Assembly (NCBI GenBank): GCA_012719315.1
Contig: JAAYAP010000050.1
Coordinates: 1-19,818 of the forward strand
Length of the DNA: 19,818 nt
Direction: 5' to 3'
Origin: Methanobacteriota archaeon
GTDB taxonomy: Archaea; Thermoplasmatota; Thermoplasmata; Methanomassiliicoccales; Methanomethylophilaceae
Position 1 is the stretch's first letter; each line of letters starts with the position of its first letter. A program made the translations under genes and the position numbers. The notes below the pieces were generated by a model. It saw only the letters and a program-made list of their open reading frames with translations. It had not been told where the DNA came from and made no database searches. This document shows positions 5,977 through 14,077 of the stretch, in pieces.

Positions 5977-7158
5977 ATGTTCGACCGCACCTCCCGGATC
6001 ATCAAGGACAGCGGCAGGCTCTCGTTCGAGCACGTCCCGGAGAAGCTCATCCACAGGGAGGGGCAGATGCGGCAGCTGGAGATGCTCTTCCGCCCGATGG
6101 CGGTCGACGGGGTGCCCTGCACCGCGCTGCTCTCGGGAGGGGTGGGCACCGGCAAGACGGCCACCGCCAAGCGCTTCTGCGAGGACACGGCGCGTCACTG
6201 CGCCAAGGCCGGCGGGGCGATCGACCACATCATGGTCAACTGCAGGGTGAGGAGCGCCGAGTACGGCGTGCTGCTCCATCTGGTCCGGCATTTCGACAAG
6301 GGCTTCCCCGACCGGGGCTTCTCGGCGGCGGAGATGCTGCGCTCGTTCCGCACCCACGTGGAGAAGGGCGCCCGGCCGATGATCGTCGTGCTCGACGAGG
6401 CCGACATGCTGCTGAAGAGCGGCAGCCGCGACCTCGTCTACCAGCTGATGCGGATGAACGAGGAGCTGAGGAACGCCTCGGTCTCGATGATGCTGATCGC
6501 GCAGCGGCCGGTGGCCGAGCTGCTCGACGAGGCCTCGATGTCGACGTTCCGCCGCGCCAACAACGTGCGTTTCGAACGCTACACCGCCGCCGAGCTCGCC
6601 GGGATCATCGAGGCGCGGGCGCAGGAGGCGCTGCACCCGGGCACGCTGGGCGACGACGAGGTCGCGCTGCTGGCAGAGATCGCGGCGCAGTACGGCGACG
6701 CCCGGTTCGCCATCGAACTGATCGAGCGCTCGGCCTCGATCGCCGAGACCGGCGACGCCGGCCGGATCACCGCCGACGACATCCGCTCGGCGAACGCGAT
6801 GATCTACAGCGACGTCTCCGAGAACAAGCTGAGGGACCTCGACCTGAACCGGAAGCTGACCCTGCTGGCGATCGCGCGCGCACTCAAATCCGATCCCTAT
6901 GTGAGCATGACCGCCGCCAAGAAGACCTATGGAATCGTCTGCGAGGAGTACGGGCAGACCGCCCGCAAGCACACGCAGTTCTGGACCTACGTCCAGGACA
7001 TGGAACGCGCGGGCATCCTCTCGACCGAGGTCAGGAACGAGCCCGACGGCGGACGGGTCACGCACATCTCGGTCCCCAACATCCCCCCGCGGGAGCTGGC
7101 CAAGAAGCTCGAGTACCTCCTGGAGACGCCGCAGTCGGCCGACGAGCAGGTCTGGTGA
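5977..7158 (+). CDS. cdc6: Orc1/Cdc6 replication initiator
   Basis: Orc1/Cdc6 binds archaeal origins and loads the MCM helicase. The 393-residue protein has an AAA+ domain with Walker A SGGVGTGKTA (53-62), Walker B VVLDEAD (137-143), a sensor-1 region LIAQRP (173-178) and the following STFRR (189-193). The C-terminal part (about 300-393) contains the winged-helix DNA-binding domain. ATG 5977 begins 1 nt after the NIF3 stop (TGA G ATG), with AGGA about 7 nt upstream. The frame is open a little further upstream, inside the NIF3 gene. It is 3 nt ahead of ttuA/ncsA. It is slightly shorter than many Orc1 proteins and lies mid-operon rather than next to an AT-rich origin, so it may be a secondary paralogue. 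That is inference. Confidence 0.93.
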   Translation: MFDRTSRIIKDSGRLSFEHVPEKLIHREGQMRQLEMLFRPMAVDGVPCTALLSGGVGTGKTATAKRFCEDTARHCAKAGGAIDHIMVNCRVRSAEYGVLLHLVRHFDKGFPDRGFSAAEMLRSFRTHVEKGARPMIVVLDEADMLLKSGSRDLVYQLMRMNEELRNASVSMMLIAQRPVAELLDEASMSTFRRANNVRFERYTAAELAGIIEARAQEALHPGTLGDDEVALLAEIAAQYGDARFAIELIERSASIAETGDAGRITADDIRSANAMIYSDVSENKLRDLDLNRKLTLLAIARALKSDPYVSMTAAKKTYGIVCEEYGQTARKHTQFWTYVQDMERAGILSTEVRNEPDGGRVTHISVPNIPPRELAKKLEYLLETPQSADEQVW

Positions 7159-7161
7159 GAG

Positions 7162-8103
7162 ATGCGCTGCGACATCTGCGGCAAGGAGGCGGTGACCCTG
7201 ATCCGCTACAACGGCTCCCATCTCTGCGCCGAGCATCTGCGCAGGTACGTGGAGCGCCGCGTGAAGCGGGAGGTGCGCAAGCAGATCGACCTGCGCTCCG
7301 GCGACACGGTGGCGGTGGCGGTCTCCGGCGGCAAGGACAGCATGGTGACGCTGCATCTGCTGGACAGCATCTTCGGCGACCGCGGCGACATCGCGATCCA
7401 CGCCGTGTCGATCGACGAGGGCATCGCCGGCTACCGTCCGCCCAGCCTCGACATCGTCCGCGATCACTGCAGGGCGAGGGGCATCGAATGGCATCTGCGC
7501 TCGTTCTCCGAGCTGGGCGCGGAGATGGACGAGATCGCCGGGGTCGCGGGTGAATGCAGCCCCTGCACCTACTGCGGCGTCTTCCGCCGCAAGCTGATGA
7601 ACGACGAGGCCGGGCGCATCGGCGCCCGCTGCATCGCCACCGGCCACAACCTGGACGACATGGCGCAATCGGTGCTGATGAACTTCGTGCGCGGCGACGT
7701 CGAGAGGCTGGCCAGGCTGGGTCCGCACACGCGGGTGCAGCCCGGGCTGGTGCCGCGGATCCTGCCCCTGCGGCTGATCCCCGAGAAGGAGTCGCTGCTC
7801 TACGCGATCGTCTCGGGCATACCCTTCTGGGACGGAGAGTGCCCTTACTGGACGGCGGCGCTGAGGAACCAGTACCGGGACGTCGTCGACGGCCTGGAGG
7901 CGAGGTCGCCCGGGTCGAGGCACAGCATCTTGGCGTCGTACGACCGCCTGCGCCCGCTGCTGACCGAGAACCTGCCCGCGGCGGGACTGCATGCCTGCGC
8001 CTGCGGAGAACCCACCCTGGGCGCCCGTTGCAAAGCCTGCGAGCTGGCCGAGACGGCCGTGCGCCGGCTGGAGGCGCGGCGCGGCCTCAGAGCAGATCCC
8101 TGA
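7162..8103 (+). CDS. TtuA/NcsA (Ncs6) family tRNA 2-thiolation enzyme
   Basis: A 313-residue adenylating PP-loop enzyme that thiolates tRNA uridine, either U54 (TtuA) or wobble U34 (NcsA/Ncs6). The sequence alone does not settle which. Domain order: an N-terminal zinc site (Cys3, Cys6, Cys22, His25), PP-loop SGGKDS (55-60), the catalytic Fe-S cysteines Cys135 and Cys138 (CTYC) with Cys227 (GECPYW), and a C-terminal zinc finger (Cys279, Cys281, Cys290, Cys293). The spacing of the three catalytic cysteines matches TtuA, which needs a [4Fe-4S] cluster and takes sulfur from a ubiquitin-like carrier. Neither carrier nor E1 enzyme is in this window. It starts 3 nt after orc1. Its end overlaps the radical SAM gene tail to tail by 17 nt. 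Confidence 0.92.
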   Translation: MRCDICGKEAVTLIRYNGSHLCAEHLRRYVERRVKREVRKQIDLRSGDTVAVAVSGGKDSMVTLHLLDSIFGDRGDIAIHAVSIDEGIAGYRPPSLDIVRDHCRARGIEWHLRSFSELGAEMDEIAGVAGECSPCTYCGVFRRKLMNDEAGRIGARCIATGHNLDDMAQSVLMNFVRGDVERLARLGPHTRVQPGLVPRILPLRLIPEKESLLYAIVSGIPFWDGECPYWTAALRNQYRDVVDGLEARSPGSRHSILASYDRLRPLLTENLPAAGLHACACGEPTLGARCKACELAETAVRRLEARRGLRADP

Positions 8104-9118
8104 ACGGGACGATGTCGCAGCAGGTGCATTCCAGGCACATGGTCCGGAAGCCCAGCGTATCCAGCCCGTGCCTCTCCAGTACCTCTTTGTGCATCCTCGC
8201 CAGGCGCAGCACGCGCTCGGTCCCGACCGCGGGCAGGTCGCCGACGGCGGCGCGGATGCGTTCGCGGTTGATGTCGTTGATGCTGAGCGCCCTCAGCGTC
8301 GGCACCGCCCCGACCGCGCACAGCTCCTCCATGCAGGCCTCGATCTCGGCATCGGTCTCGCCCAGCCCGAAGATGATGTTCGAGCTGACCTTCCCCCTGC
8401 CGAAGATGCCGACCGCCTCGCGGACCATCCGCTTCGCCAGACTCCGGTTCAGCTCGGGGCAGGTCCTGCGGAAGACGGCGTCGGTCGCCGTCTCCAGGTT
8501 GATCTTGATCTCGTCGGCGCCCGCCTCGCGCAATCTGACGAGCTGCTCGCGCGTCGACACGTAGGGTTCGACGCCGATCGGCAGCTGCGGATAGGCTTCG
8601 TGCACGGCGCTCACGCATTCCACGAACCGGTCGACGGTCTCGTCGACCGAGCCGACCACCCCGCTGGTCAGCGACACCGCGACCACCTTGCATTCCCGCA
8701 GCGACTCGCCGACCATGCGGACGATGTCGTCGGCCGTCCGCGTCTCGACCGATACGCGGTCGAGGTGCGGCGAGGTGCAGTAGGCGCAGTTGTAGATGCA
8801 GCGCTTGTCGAGGTTGAAGAAGGCCTGTTCGGGGCAATGGCGGACGATGGGCACGATCCCCACGCGGTCCAGGAACGGCTCCCCTCCCCTGGTCAGGGAG
8901 TAGCCGTCCGCGCCGACGACCAGCTCGAAGTCGCCGGTGTCGCGCGAGATCGGCTTCTTCACCCTGAACCTGCCGAAGGAGAACGCCAGCGAGCCGTATC
9001 CCGCCCCGGGTCCCGCGGTGGACTGAGAGATGCGCGACGGCGCCTCGAACCCCTCCGGGACCAGCACCGGCCCGCCGAGGATCAGCTCGGCCTTCTTGGC
9101 GATCAGATCCTCTTCCAT
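8087..9118 (-). CDS. Radical SAM protein of unassigned function (BioB/LipS-like)
   Basis: A 343-residue radical SAM enzyme. The SAM-binding [4Fe-4S] motif is CIYNCAYC (Cys107, Cys111, Cys114), followed by a TIM-barrel with GVEPYV, ADEIKINLE and NIIFGLGE segments. The C-terminus ends in a second cysteine group, CLECTCC (Cys328, 331, 333, 334), which could hold an auxiliary cluster. The N-terminal 100 residues (STAGPGAGYGSLAF...) are distinctive. The general look is of archaeal proteins loosely annotated as biotin- or lipoyl-synthase-like; I cannot name the substrate. The ATG lies inside the last 16 nt of cysS on the same strand, implying translational coupling in the cysE-cysS operon. Its 3' end overlaps ttuA/ncsA antisense. 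A role in sulfur insertion or tRNA/cysteine chemistry is only a guess from context. Confidence 0.85.
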   Translation of the reverse strand: MEEDLIAKKAELILGGPVLVPEGFEAPSRISQSTAGPGAGYGSLAFSFGRFRVKKPISRDTGDFELVVGADGYSLTRGGEPFLDRVGIVPIVRHCPEQAFFNLDKRCIYNCAYCTSPHLDRVSVETRTADDIVRMVGESLRECKVVAVSLTSGVVGSVDETVDRFVECVSAVHEAYPQLPIGVEPYVSTREQLVRLREAGADEIKINLETATDAVFRRTCPELNRSLAKRMVREAVGIFGRGKVSSNIIFGLGETDAEIEACMEELCAVGAVPTLRALSINDINRERIRAAVGDLPAVGTERVLRLARMHKEVLERHGLDTLGFRTMCLECTCCDIVPFRDLL

Positions 9119-10527
9119 CTGACCCCGTCCGCAGTGTCCTCGAGCGCATAACCGGCCGCCGCCAGCTCGTCGCGGATCCGGTCGGTGAGGTCGTACAGCT
9201 TCCTCGATCTGAGCTCCCGGCGCAGGCCGATGAGGATGTCCATGACGGCGCCGATATCCTCCCCGCCATCCGCGTCGGCATCCCCGAGGATGCCCAGGAC
9301 CGCGTCCGCCTCCTCCAGCAGGCCGACCGCCGCCGCCGCTCCCGCCCGGCTCAGGGCGTGCTCGCCCATCATGCGGTTGGTGGCGCGGGCCAGCTGGAAG
9401 AGCGCCTCGATGGCGGCGCGCGTGTTGAAATCGTCGTCCATGGCCTCGGCGAAGCGGGTGCGGGCCTCGTCGACGAGCCCTTGCGCGTCGTCGCCCTCTT
9501 CAGGTCCGTCGCGCATGCACGCCTTCAGCTCGGCATGGTTGTTCCACAGGCGCCTGACCGCGGCCTGCGCCGCGGCCAGCATGTCCTCGCCGTAGACCAG
9601 CGGGCTGCTGTAGTGGGTGTTCAGGAAGTAGAAGCGGATGGTGCGGCTGTCGTAGCGTTCGGCGACGTCCTTGACCCTGAAGAAGTTGCCGAGCGATTTG
9701 GACATCTTCTCCTCCATCGAGTTGCCGACGCCCTTGACCTGCAGCATGCCGTTGTGGATCCAGTAGTTGGCCAGCGGCTTGCCGGTGACCGCCTCCGACT
9801 GGAGGATCTCGTTCTCGTGGTGCGGGAAGATCAGGTCGTTGCCGCCGCCGTGGATGTCCACGGTGTCGCCGAAGTGCCTCCTGATCATCGCCGAGCACTC
9901 GATGTGCCATCCGGGCCGGCCGCAGCCCCAGGGGGATTCCCAGATGCAGAGCCCGTCGGCCTCGGCGCCTTTCCACACGGCGAAGTCGAGCGGGTCGCGC
10001 TTGTTGGCGTCGGCCTCGGTGCGTCCCGACGATTCCAGGTCCTCGATCCTCCGGTTGGAGAGCTTGCCGTAATCCGGCATGCTCCGCACCGAGAAGTAGA
10101 CGCTGCCGTCGTCGGCGGCGTAGCCGTGCCCCTTGCCGATGATGTCGCGCACCATCGCGATGATGTCGTCGATGCTCTCGCTGGCCTTGGGGTAGATGTC
10201 GGCCCGGCCGATGCCGAGGCTCTCGGCGTCTTTGAAATACTCCTCTATGTACCGGGCCGAGAGCTCGAGGGGGTCGATGCCCTCGGCGGCGGCCCTGATG
10301 AGGATCTTGTCGTCGACGTCGGTGAAATTGGTGGCGAAGGTGACCTCGTAGCCGAGGTGGCGGAGGTAGCGGGCGATGGTGTCGAAGACGATCATGCTCC
10401 GCGCGTGCCCCATGTGGATGTCGTCGTAGACGGTGACGCCGCAGACGTACATGCTGACCTTGCCGGGCACCAGCGGCACGAACTCCTCCTTGCGGTTGGT
10501 CAGGTTGTTGTGGATCGTCAGGGCCAT
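9103..10527 (-). CDS. cysS: Cysteinyl-tRNA synthetase
   Basis: A class I aminoacyl-tRNA synthetase of 474 residues that charges tRNA-Cys. Motifs are the HIGH box as HMGH (38-41), the KMSKS box in EEKMSKSLGN, and zinc ligands Cys29 (YVCGVTVYD), the Cys of WHIECSAM and the His pair in LIFPHHENE. The length and C-terminal helical DALR-type domain are normal. Start choice: ATG 10527 has GGGGGAG about 7 nt upstream and lies 2 nt after the cysE stop (TGAGCATG); the frame also continues upstream, but only inside cysE. Having CysRS suggests this organism does not rely solely on the SepRS/SepCysS route to Cys-tRNA found in many methanogens. Confidence 0.98.
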   Translation of the reverse strand: MALTIHNNLTNRKEEFVPLVPGKVSMYVCGVTVYDDIHMGHARSMIVFDTIARYLRHLGYEVTFATNFTDVDDKILIRAAAEGIDPLELSARYIEEYFKDAESLGIGRADIYPKASESIDDIIAMVRDIIGKGHGYAADDGSVYFSVRSMPDYGKLSNRRIEDLESSGRTEADANKRDPLDFAVWKGAEADGLCIWESPWGCGRPGWHIECSAMIRRHFGDTVDIHGGGNDLIFPHHENEILQSEAVTGKPLANYWIHNGMLQVKGVGNSMEEKMSKSLGNFFRVKDVAERYDSRTIRFYFLNTHYSSPLVYGEDMLAAAQAAVRRLWNNHAELKACMRDGPEEGDDAQGLVDEARTRFAEAMDDDFNTRAAIEALFQLARATNRMMGEHALSRAGAAAAVGLLEEADAVLGILGDADADGGEDIGAVMDILIGLRRELRSRKLYDLTDRIRDELAAAGYALEDTADGVRWKRI

Positions 10528-10529
10528 GC

Positions 10530-11195
10530 TCACTCCCCCTTTCGCTCGGGGTCCGCCGTGCCGACGCTCCCCTGCAGGGCCTCGACCGCCTTGCGCAGGG
10601 CCTCGATCTCGCACTCCAGCTGCTGGATGCGCTCGGAGACGTAATCGGGCAGGTCGTCGTGCTTCAGCGGGTCCTTCTCGGTGCCGCCCTCGCGGACGAT
10701 CCGGCCGGGGACGCCGACCACGGTGCAATGCGGCGGCACGTCCTTGAGCACCACCGAGCCCGCGCCGATCCTCACGCCGTCGCCGATGGTGATGTTGCCG
10801 AGCACGGTGGCGTTGGCGCCGCAGACGACGCCGTTGCCGACGGTCGGGTGGCGCTTGCCCTTGCTGGCGGAGACGCCGCCGAGGGTGACGCCCTGGTAGA
10901 GGGTGACGTCGTCGCCGATGACGGCGGTCTCGCCGATGACCACGCCGGTGGCGTGGTCGATGAAGAACCTCCTGCCGATCCTCGCCCCGGGATGGATGTC
11001 GCACCCGGTCAGCTGATGGGCGCGGAAGTTGATCGCTCGAGCCTCCTTCAGCTCGCCCCGGGTCCAGAGCCCGTGGCTCTCCCTGTACATGGAAACGGCA
11101 TGCAGCCCGGTGTGGAACCTGATCGCATCATCCTCGTCGATGATGGCGGGGTCCCGTTCCATGACCGCCTTCAAGTCGTCGGGGTCTATCCTCAT
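10530..11195 (-). CDS. cysE: Serine O-acetyltransferase (CysE/EpsC type)
   Basis: It transfers acetyl from acetyl-CoA to serine, the first step of O-acetylserine-dependent cysteine synthesis. The 221-residue protein is the short form. A helical N-terminal part precedes a left-handed beta-helix of hexapeptide repeats (about 66-170), with the motif FFIDHATGVVIGETAVIG (catalytic His81) and LYQGVTLGGVSASKGKRHP (99-117). The C-terminal 30 residues (YVSERIQQLECEIEALRKAVEAL) form a coiled coil instead of the usual CysK-binding tail. O-acetylserine-type cysE is more typical of bacteria than of methanogens, so past transfer is possible. It leads the cysE-cysS-radical SAM operon. No CysK is in the window. 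Confidence 0.95.
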   Translation of the reverse strand: MRIDPDDLKAVMERDPAIIDEDDAIRFHTGLHAVSMYRESHGLWTRGELKEARAINFRAHQLTGCDIHPGARIGRRFFIDHATGVVIGETAVIGDDVTLYQGVTLGGVSASKGKRHPTVGNGVVCGANATVLGNITIGDGVRIGAGSVVLKDVPPHCTVVGVPGRIVREGGTEKDPLKHDDLPDYVSERIQQLECEIEALRKAVEALQGSVGTADPERKGE

Positions 11196-11232
11196 GTTGT
11201 ATCACAGCGTCTAACGGCTACCCCGTATTTAC

Positions 11233-11241
11233 CTATATATG
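11233..11241 (-). promoter_or_regulatory. TATA box of the cysE operon
   Basis: The minus strand reads CATATATAG, the clearest TATA box in the window. It lies about 38-45 nt upstream of ATG 11195, predicting a transcript start near 11208 and a short leader. It sits only about 25 nt past the end of fpg, which is transcribed in the same direction. Confidence 0.6.
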
Positions 11242-11264
11242 CTCTCACGGCGCGGCGCCCGGGT

Positions 11265-12092
11265 TCACGCGGGCGGTTGGCAGCGGGGGCAGTGGACGCT
11301 GCCGCGGCCGCCGACGACGCTGCGGACCAGGGCGGTGCCGCAGACGTCGCAGGGCTGCCCGGCGCGCCCGTAGACCCGCAGGTACGGGGTGTTGCGGTAG
11401 CGGCGGCCGGCATCCTCGGCGTACTCCTCGGGGGTGACGGCGTTCATCTCGGTGAAGAACCCCATGCGTTCCGGGATCAGCTCCGCCAGGCGCTCGAAGT
11501 CCGCGGACGACAGCAGGTTCCCGGGGGTGTCGGGGCGGATGCCGGCGCAGAAGAGGATCTCGTCGGAGTAGATGTTGCCGATGCCGGCGACGATGCCCTG
11601 GTCGTTGAGGCAGGCCTTGACCGCCCTGGAGCTGCGGCCGAGGCGTTCGCGGAGGAAGCCGCCGGTCAGCCGCGGGTCCCACGGCTCGAGGCCGAGGCCG
11701 GAGGCGCAGCAGGATCCCTCGTCGCCGGTCGCGACCAGCCAGAGCCGTCCGAAGCGGCGCGGGTCGGCGAACCGCAGCTCGCGGCCGTCCGCCATGGCCA
11801 TGCATAGATGGGTGTGCGGCGCCTCCGGCGCCCCGGCCTCCGCGACCGAGAGGTGGCCGGTCATCCGCAGATGCACCACCACCGTGCCGTCGCCGTCCAG
11901 GTGCATGTGCAGGTACTTGCCGCGCCGGCCGAAGCCGGCGACCGTCCTGCCCGTGACCGCCGTTCCGAAGGCGGAGGCGGACGGACGGGCGACGATCCGC
12001 GGCTGTCTGACGTCGACCGTCTCGATGCGGGAGCCGGACAGCTCCCGCTCCAGCACCCGCCTCGCCGTCTCGACCTCCGGCAGCTCGGGCAT
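11265..12092 (-). CDS. mutM: Formamidopyrimidine-DNA glycosylase (Fpg/MutM)
   Basis: A base-excision repair enzyme removing oxidised purines such as 8-oxoguanine, with AP-lyase activity. The 275-residue protein starts with the invariant MPELPEVE; after Met removal Pro is the catalytic nucleophile and Glu the acid. Lys59 (RRGKYLHMHL) is the beta-hairpin lysine. The H2TH region reads QGIVAGIGNIYSDEILF (165-181). The zinc finger has Cys248, Cys251, Cys268 and Cys271, ending in CPRCQPPA. All active-site elements are intact. Fpg is a bacterial family and rare in archaea, so this gene was probably acquired from bacteria; its base composition now matches its neighbours. It starts 36 nt after the PAPS-reductase-like gene, with GGAG upstream, and is likely co-transcribed with it. 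Confidence 0.96.
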   Translation of the reverse strand: MPELPEVETARRVLERELSGSRIETVDVRQPRIVARPSASAFGTAVTGRTVAGFGRRGKYLHMHLDGDGTVVVHLRMTGHLSVAEAGAPEAPHTHLCMAMADGRELRFADPRRFGRLWLVATGDEGSCCASGLGLEPWDPRLTGGFLRERLGRSSRAVKACLNDQGIVAGIGNIYSDEILFCAGIRPDTPGNLLSSADFERLAELIPERMGFFTEMNAVTPEEYAEDAGRRYRNTPYLRVYGRAGQPCDVCGTALVRSVVGGRGSVHCPRCQPPA

Positions 12093-12128
12093 GCTCAGCG
12101 CTCCGCGCGCATCGACCGGTGCGGCCGG

Positions 12129-14057
12129 TCAGCTGTCGAAGCCGTCGTCCTCATCGCCGAACCTCACCGCGGGGCAGGGGCCGAAGCAGTCCTTGCAGAA
12201 GATGCACTCGTCCTCGACGATCCCCACCCTGCCGTCCTCGATATAAAGGGCGCCGTGGCTGCATCTCGCCACGCACAGCCCGCAGCCGACGCACTGCTCG
12301 GAGCGGGCGACCAGCTGGAAGGCCTCGTCCATGCGCATGCGCGCATCGTTCTCCACCGAGGCCTTGGAGGTGATGGCGCCGTCGCCGAAGAAGGTGACGT
12401 AGTCCACCTCGAGGGTGTCGTCCTCCTCGTTGTGGACGATCGACCATCCCAGCGCCCGGGTGAACGGCTTCAGCCGGTGCAGGTCGATCGGCCGCGAGAG
12501 GGCGGCCTCGATGCTGAAGCCCATGGTGCACGGGGAGTAGCCGTCCTGGATCCTGATGCTCACCGGCCCCTTCTCGCCCTTGAAGGACCTGCGGGTCATC
12601 TCCGGCACCTTCCTGCCGGTGACCCGCTCGATCTCCTCGCGCACCGACTGCGGCACCGACTTCCATCTCCACAGCCCGTACTCCTTCCATTCGGGCGGGA
12701 GCCCGTGCTCTTCGGCGTAATCGTCGAGGAAGCGGTCCCAGCGCGGATACTCGTCGGCGACGCTGACCGCCGCGAACTCCGCCAGGTCGGAGGCGGGGCA
12801 GAGGAAGCAGCCGATGCGGTCCAAGCCCCTGGTGTACCAGACGTTGTACGGCTCCTCCTTCATGAAGATGTACAGCCAGATGTGCATGGCGCTCCAGTCC
12901 TGGATCGGCGAGGCGCCGATCTGCCCGGGCGTCCACGGGTTCTGCCAGATGCGCGACTTGGCCTTCCTGGCCTCGGATTCGTATTTGCGCTGGCCGATGA
13001 ACGAGAGCACCCCGTCGGGGAAATGGCGGCCGATCGCGGCCACCATCGGCCCGAGCTTGTTGGTCTTGCAGCACCAGCGGAAGTCCTTGGCAGGCGGGCC
13101 GAACTGCACCAGGTTGCCGAAGAAGGCGTCCTTGGGCGCCTTCTCCTCGATGAGCTCGATGCCGTGCCGCGCGCAGACGTCGTGCACATGCTCCACGGTC
13201 TCCCGGAACTCCAGCCCGGTGTCGACGAACATCGCCGGTATCCCGGCATCGGCGTCGATGGAGAGCAGCAGCGTCGCCAGCGAGTCCTTGCCCCCGGAGA
13301 ACGAGACCACGGCGGGGACGTCGTTCCTGGCCATGGTGTTGCGGATGAACCCGGTCGCCTCGGCGACCCGTTTCGCGATGACCCCGCGGTTGGCCTCCAC
13401 GACCTCGCCCCAGGTGCGGGCGGGGCCGGGTGCGGCGAACGTCTCCGGCTTGTACCATCTGGTCTTGACGCCCACGCCCTTGCCGCCGCCCGTCAGCTCG
13501 GCCGCGTCCATGCGGGCGGTGCCGGTGGCGACGACGTTCCGCTCGGGATCGACGACGATGACCTCGTCCCCGTCGCGGATGCCGGGATGCGCGTCGCGGA
13601 TCCCCGGGACCATGAGGTTCTTGCTGTCCTGTATGAACCTGACCGCGCCCGGATCGCAGACGACGTACCCGCGGGTGAGCCGGTCGCCGAGACGCATGGC
13701 GCCCTGCAGACGGGCGAGGAACCGCCATCCCCTGCCGGGATCGTACCTGACGGTGCCGACCACGTGCCCGTCGGCGAGCACCTCGTCCATGCGGTCGATG
13801 GCCGGCACCTTGTTGAGGATCACCGGATGCCCTTCGGGCAGCATCGCCGCGCCCGCTCCCTCGCCGAAGCCCGCGTCGATCAGCGCGCGTATGCGCCCGA
13901 TGTCAGCATCGAAGGCGGGCCGGGCGTCCGCCGGCGGGGTCAGCTCGGTCCCGCGCGTCTCCGATCCGCACACGGGGCAGGACATGCTCTCCATGATCGG
14001 CAGGTTGCAATCGTCGCACCACCTGAGGTGGTTCTTGCCCAATCTCACAGCTCCCAT
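12129..14057 (-). CDS. PAPS-reductase-like PP-loop protein with zinc ribbon, PUA and ferredoxin domains
   Basis: A 642-residue fusion of four modules. First is an N-terminal zinc ribbon (Cys14, Cys17, Cys27, Cys30). Second is a PUA-like RNA-binding domain (about 125-200, GYVVCDPGAVRFIQ...HPGIRDGDEVIVVD). Third is a PAPS-reductase-type PP-loop domain (SFSGGKDS, 252-259; FVDTGLEF, 277-284) with cysteines Cys329-Cys330 and Cys417/Cys420 placed to bind a [4Fe-4S] cluster. Last is a C-terminal 2[4Fe-4S] ferredoxin (Cys589, 592, 595, 599 and 618, 621, 624, 628). This arrangement is known from methanogens, where such proteins are annotated as PAPS reductase or sulfotransferase. The PUA domain suggests an RNA substrate, so a tRNA-sulfur role is as plausible as sulfate reduction. 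ATG 14057 has AAAGGTGA about 7 nt upstream. Confidence 0.9.
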   Translation of the reverse strand: MGAVRLGKNHLRWCDDCNLPIMESMSCPVCGSETRGTELTPPADARPAFDADIGRIRALIDAGFGEGAGAAMLPEGHPVILNKVPAIDRMDEVLADGHVVGTVRYDPGRGWRFLARLQGAMRLGDRLTRGYVVCDPGAVRFIQDSKNLMVPGIRDAHPGIRDGDEVIVVDPERNVVATGTARMDAAELTGGGKGVGVKTRWYKPETFAAPGPARTWGEVVEANRGVIAKRVAEATGFIRNTMARNDVPAVVSFSGGKDSLATLLLSIDADAGIPAMFVDTGLEFRETVEHVHDVCARHGIELIEEKAPKDAFFGNLVQFGPPAKDFRWCCKTNKLGPMVAAIGRHFPDGVLSFIGQRKYESEARKAKSRIWQNPWTPGQIGASPIQDWSAMHIWLYIFMKEEPYNVWYTRGLDRIGCFLCPASDLAEFAAVSVADEYPRWDRFLDDYAEEHGLPPEWKEYGLWRWKSVPQSVREEIERVTGRKVPEMTRRSFKGEKGPVSIRIQDGYSPCTMGFSIEAALSRPIDLHRLKPFTRALGWSIVHNEEDDTLEVDYVTFFGDGAITSKASVENDARMRMDEAFQLVARSEQCVGCGLCVARCSHGALYIEDGRVGIVEDECIFCKDCFGPCPAVRFGDEDDGFDS

Positions 14058-14077
14058 CGCTATTCACCTTTCCTGCG

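Noticed and set aside
5962..7992. A 676-codon minus-strand open frame opposite orc1 and ttuA/ncsA
   Set aside because: It is an antisense shadow caused by high GC at third positions. It spans two well-supported genes and has no recognisable motif.
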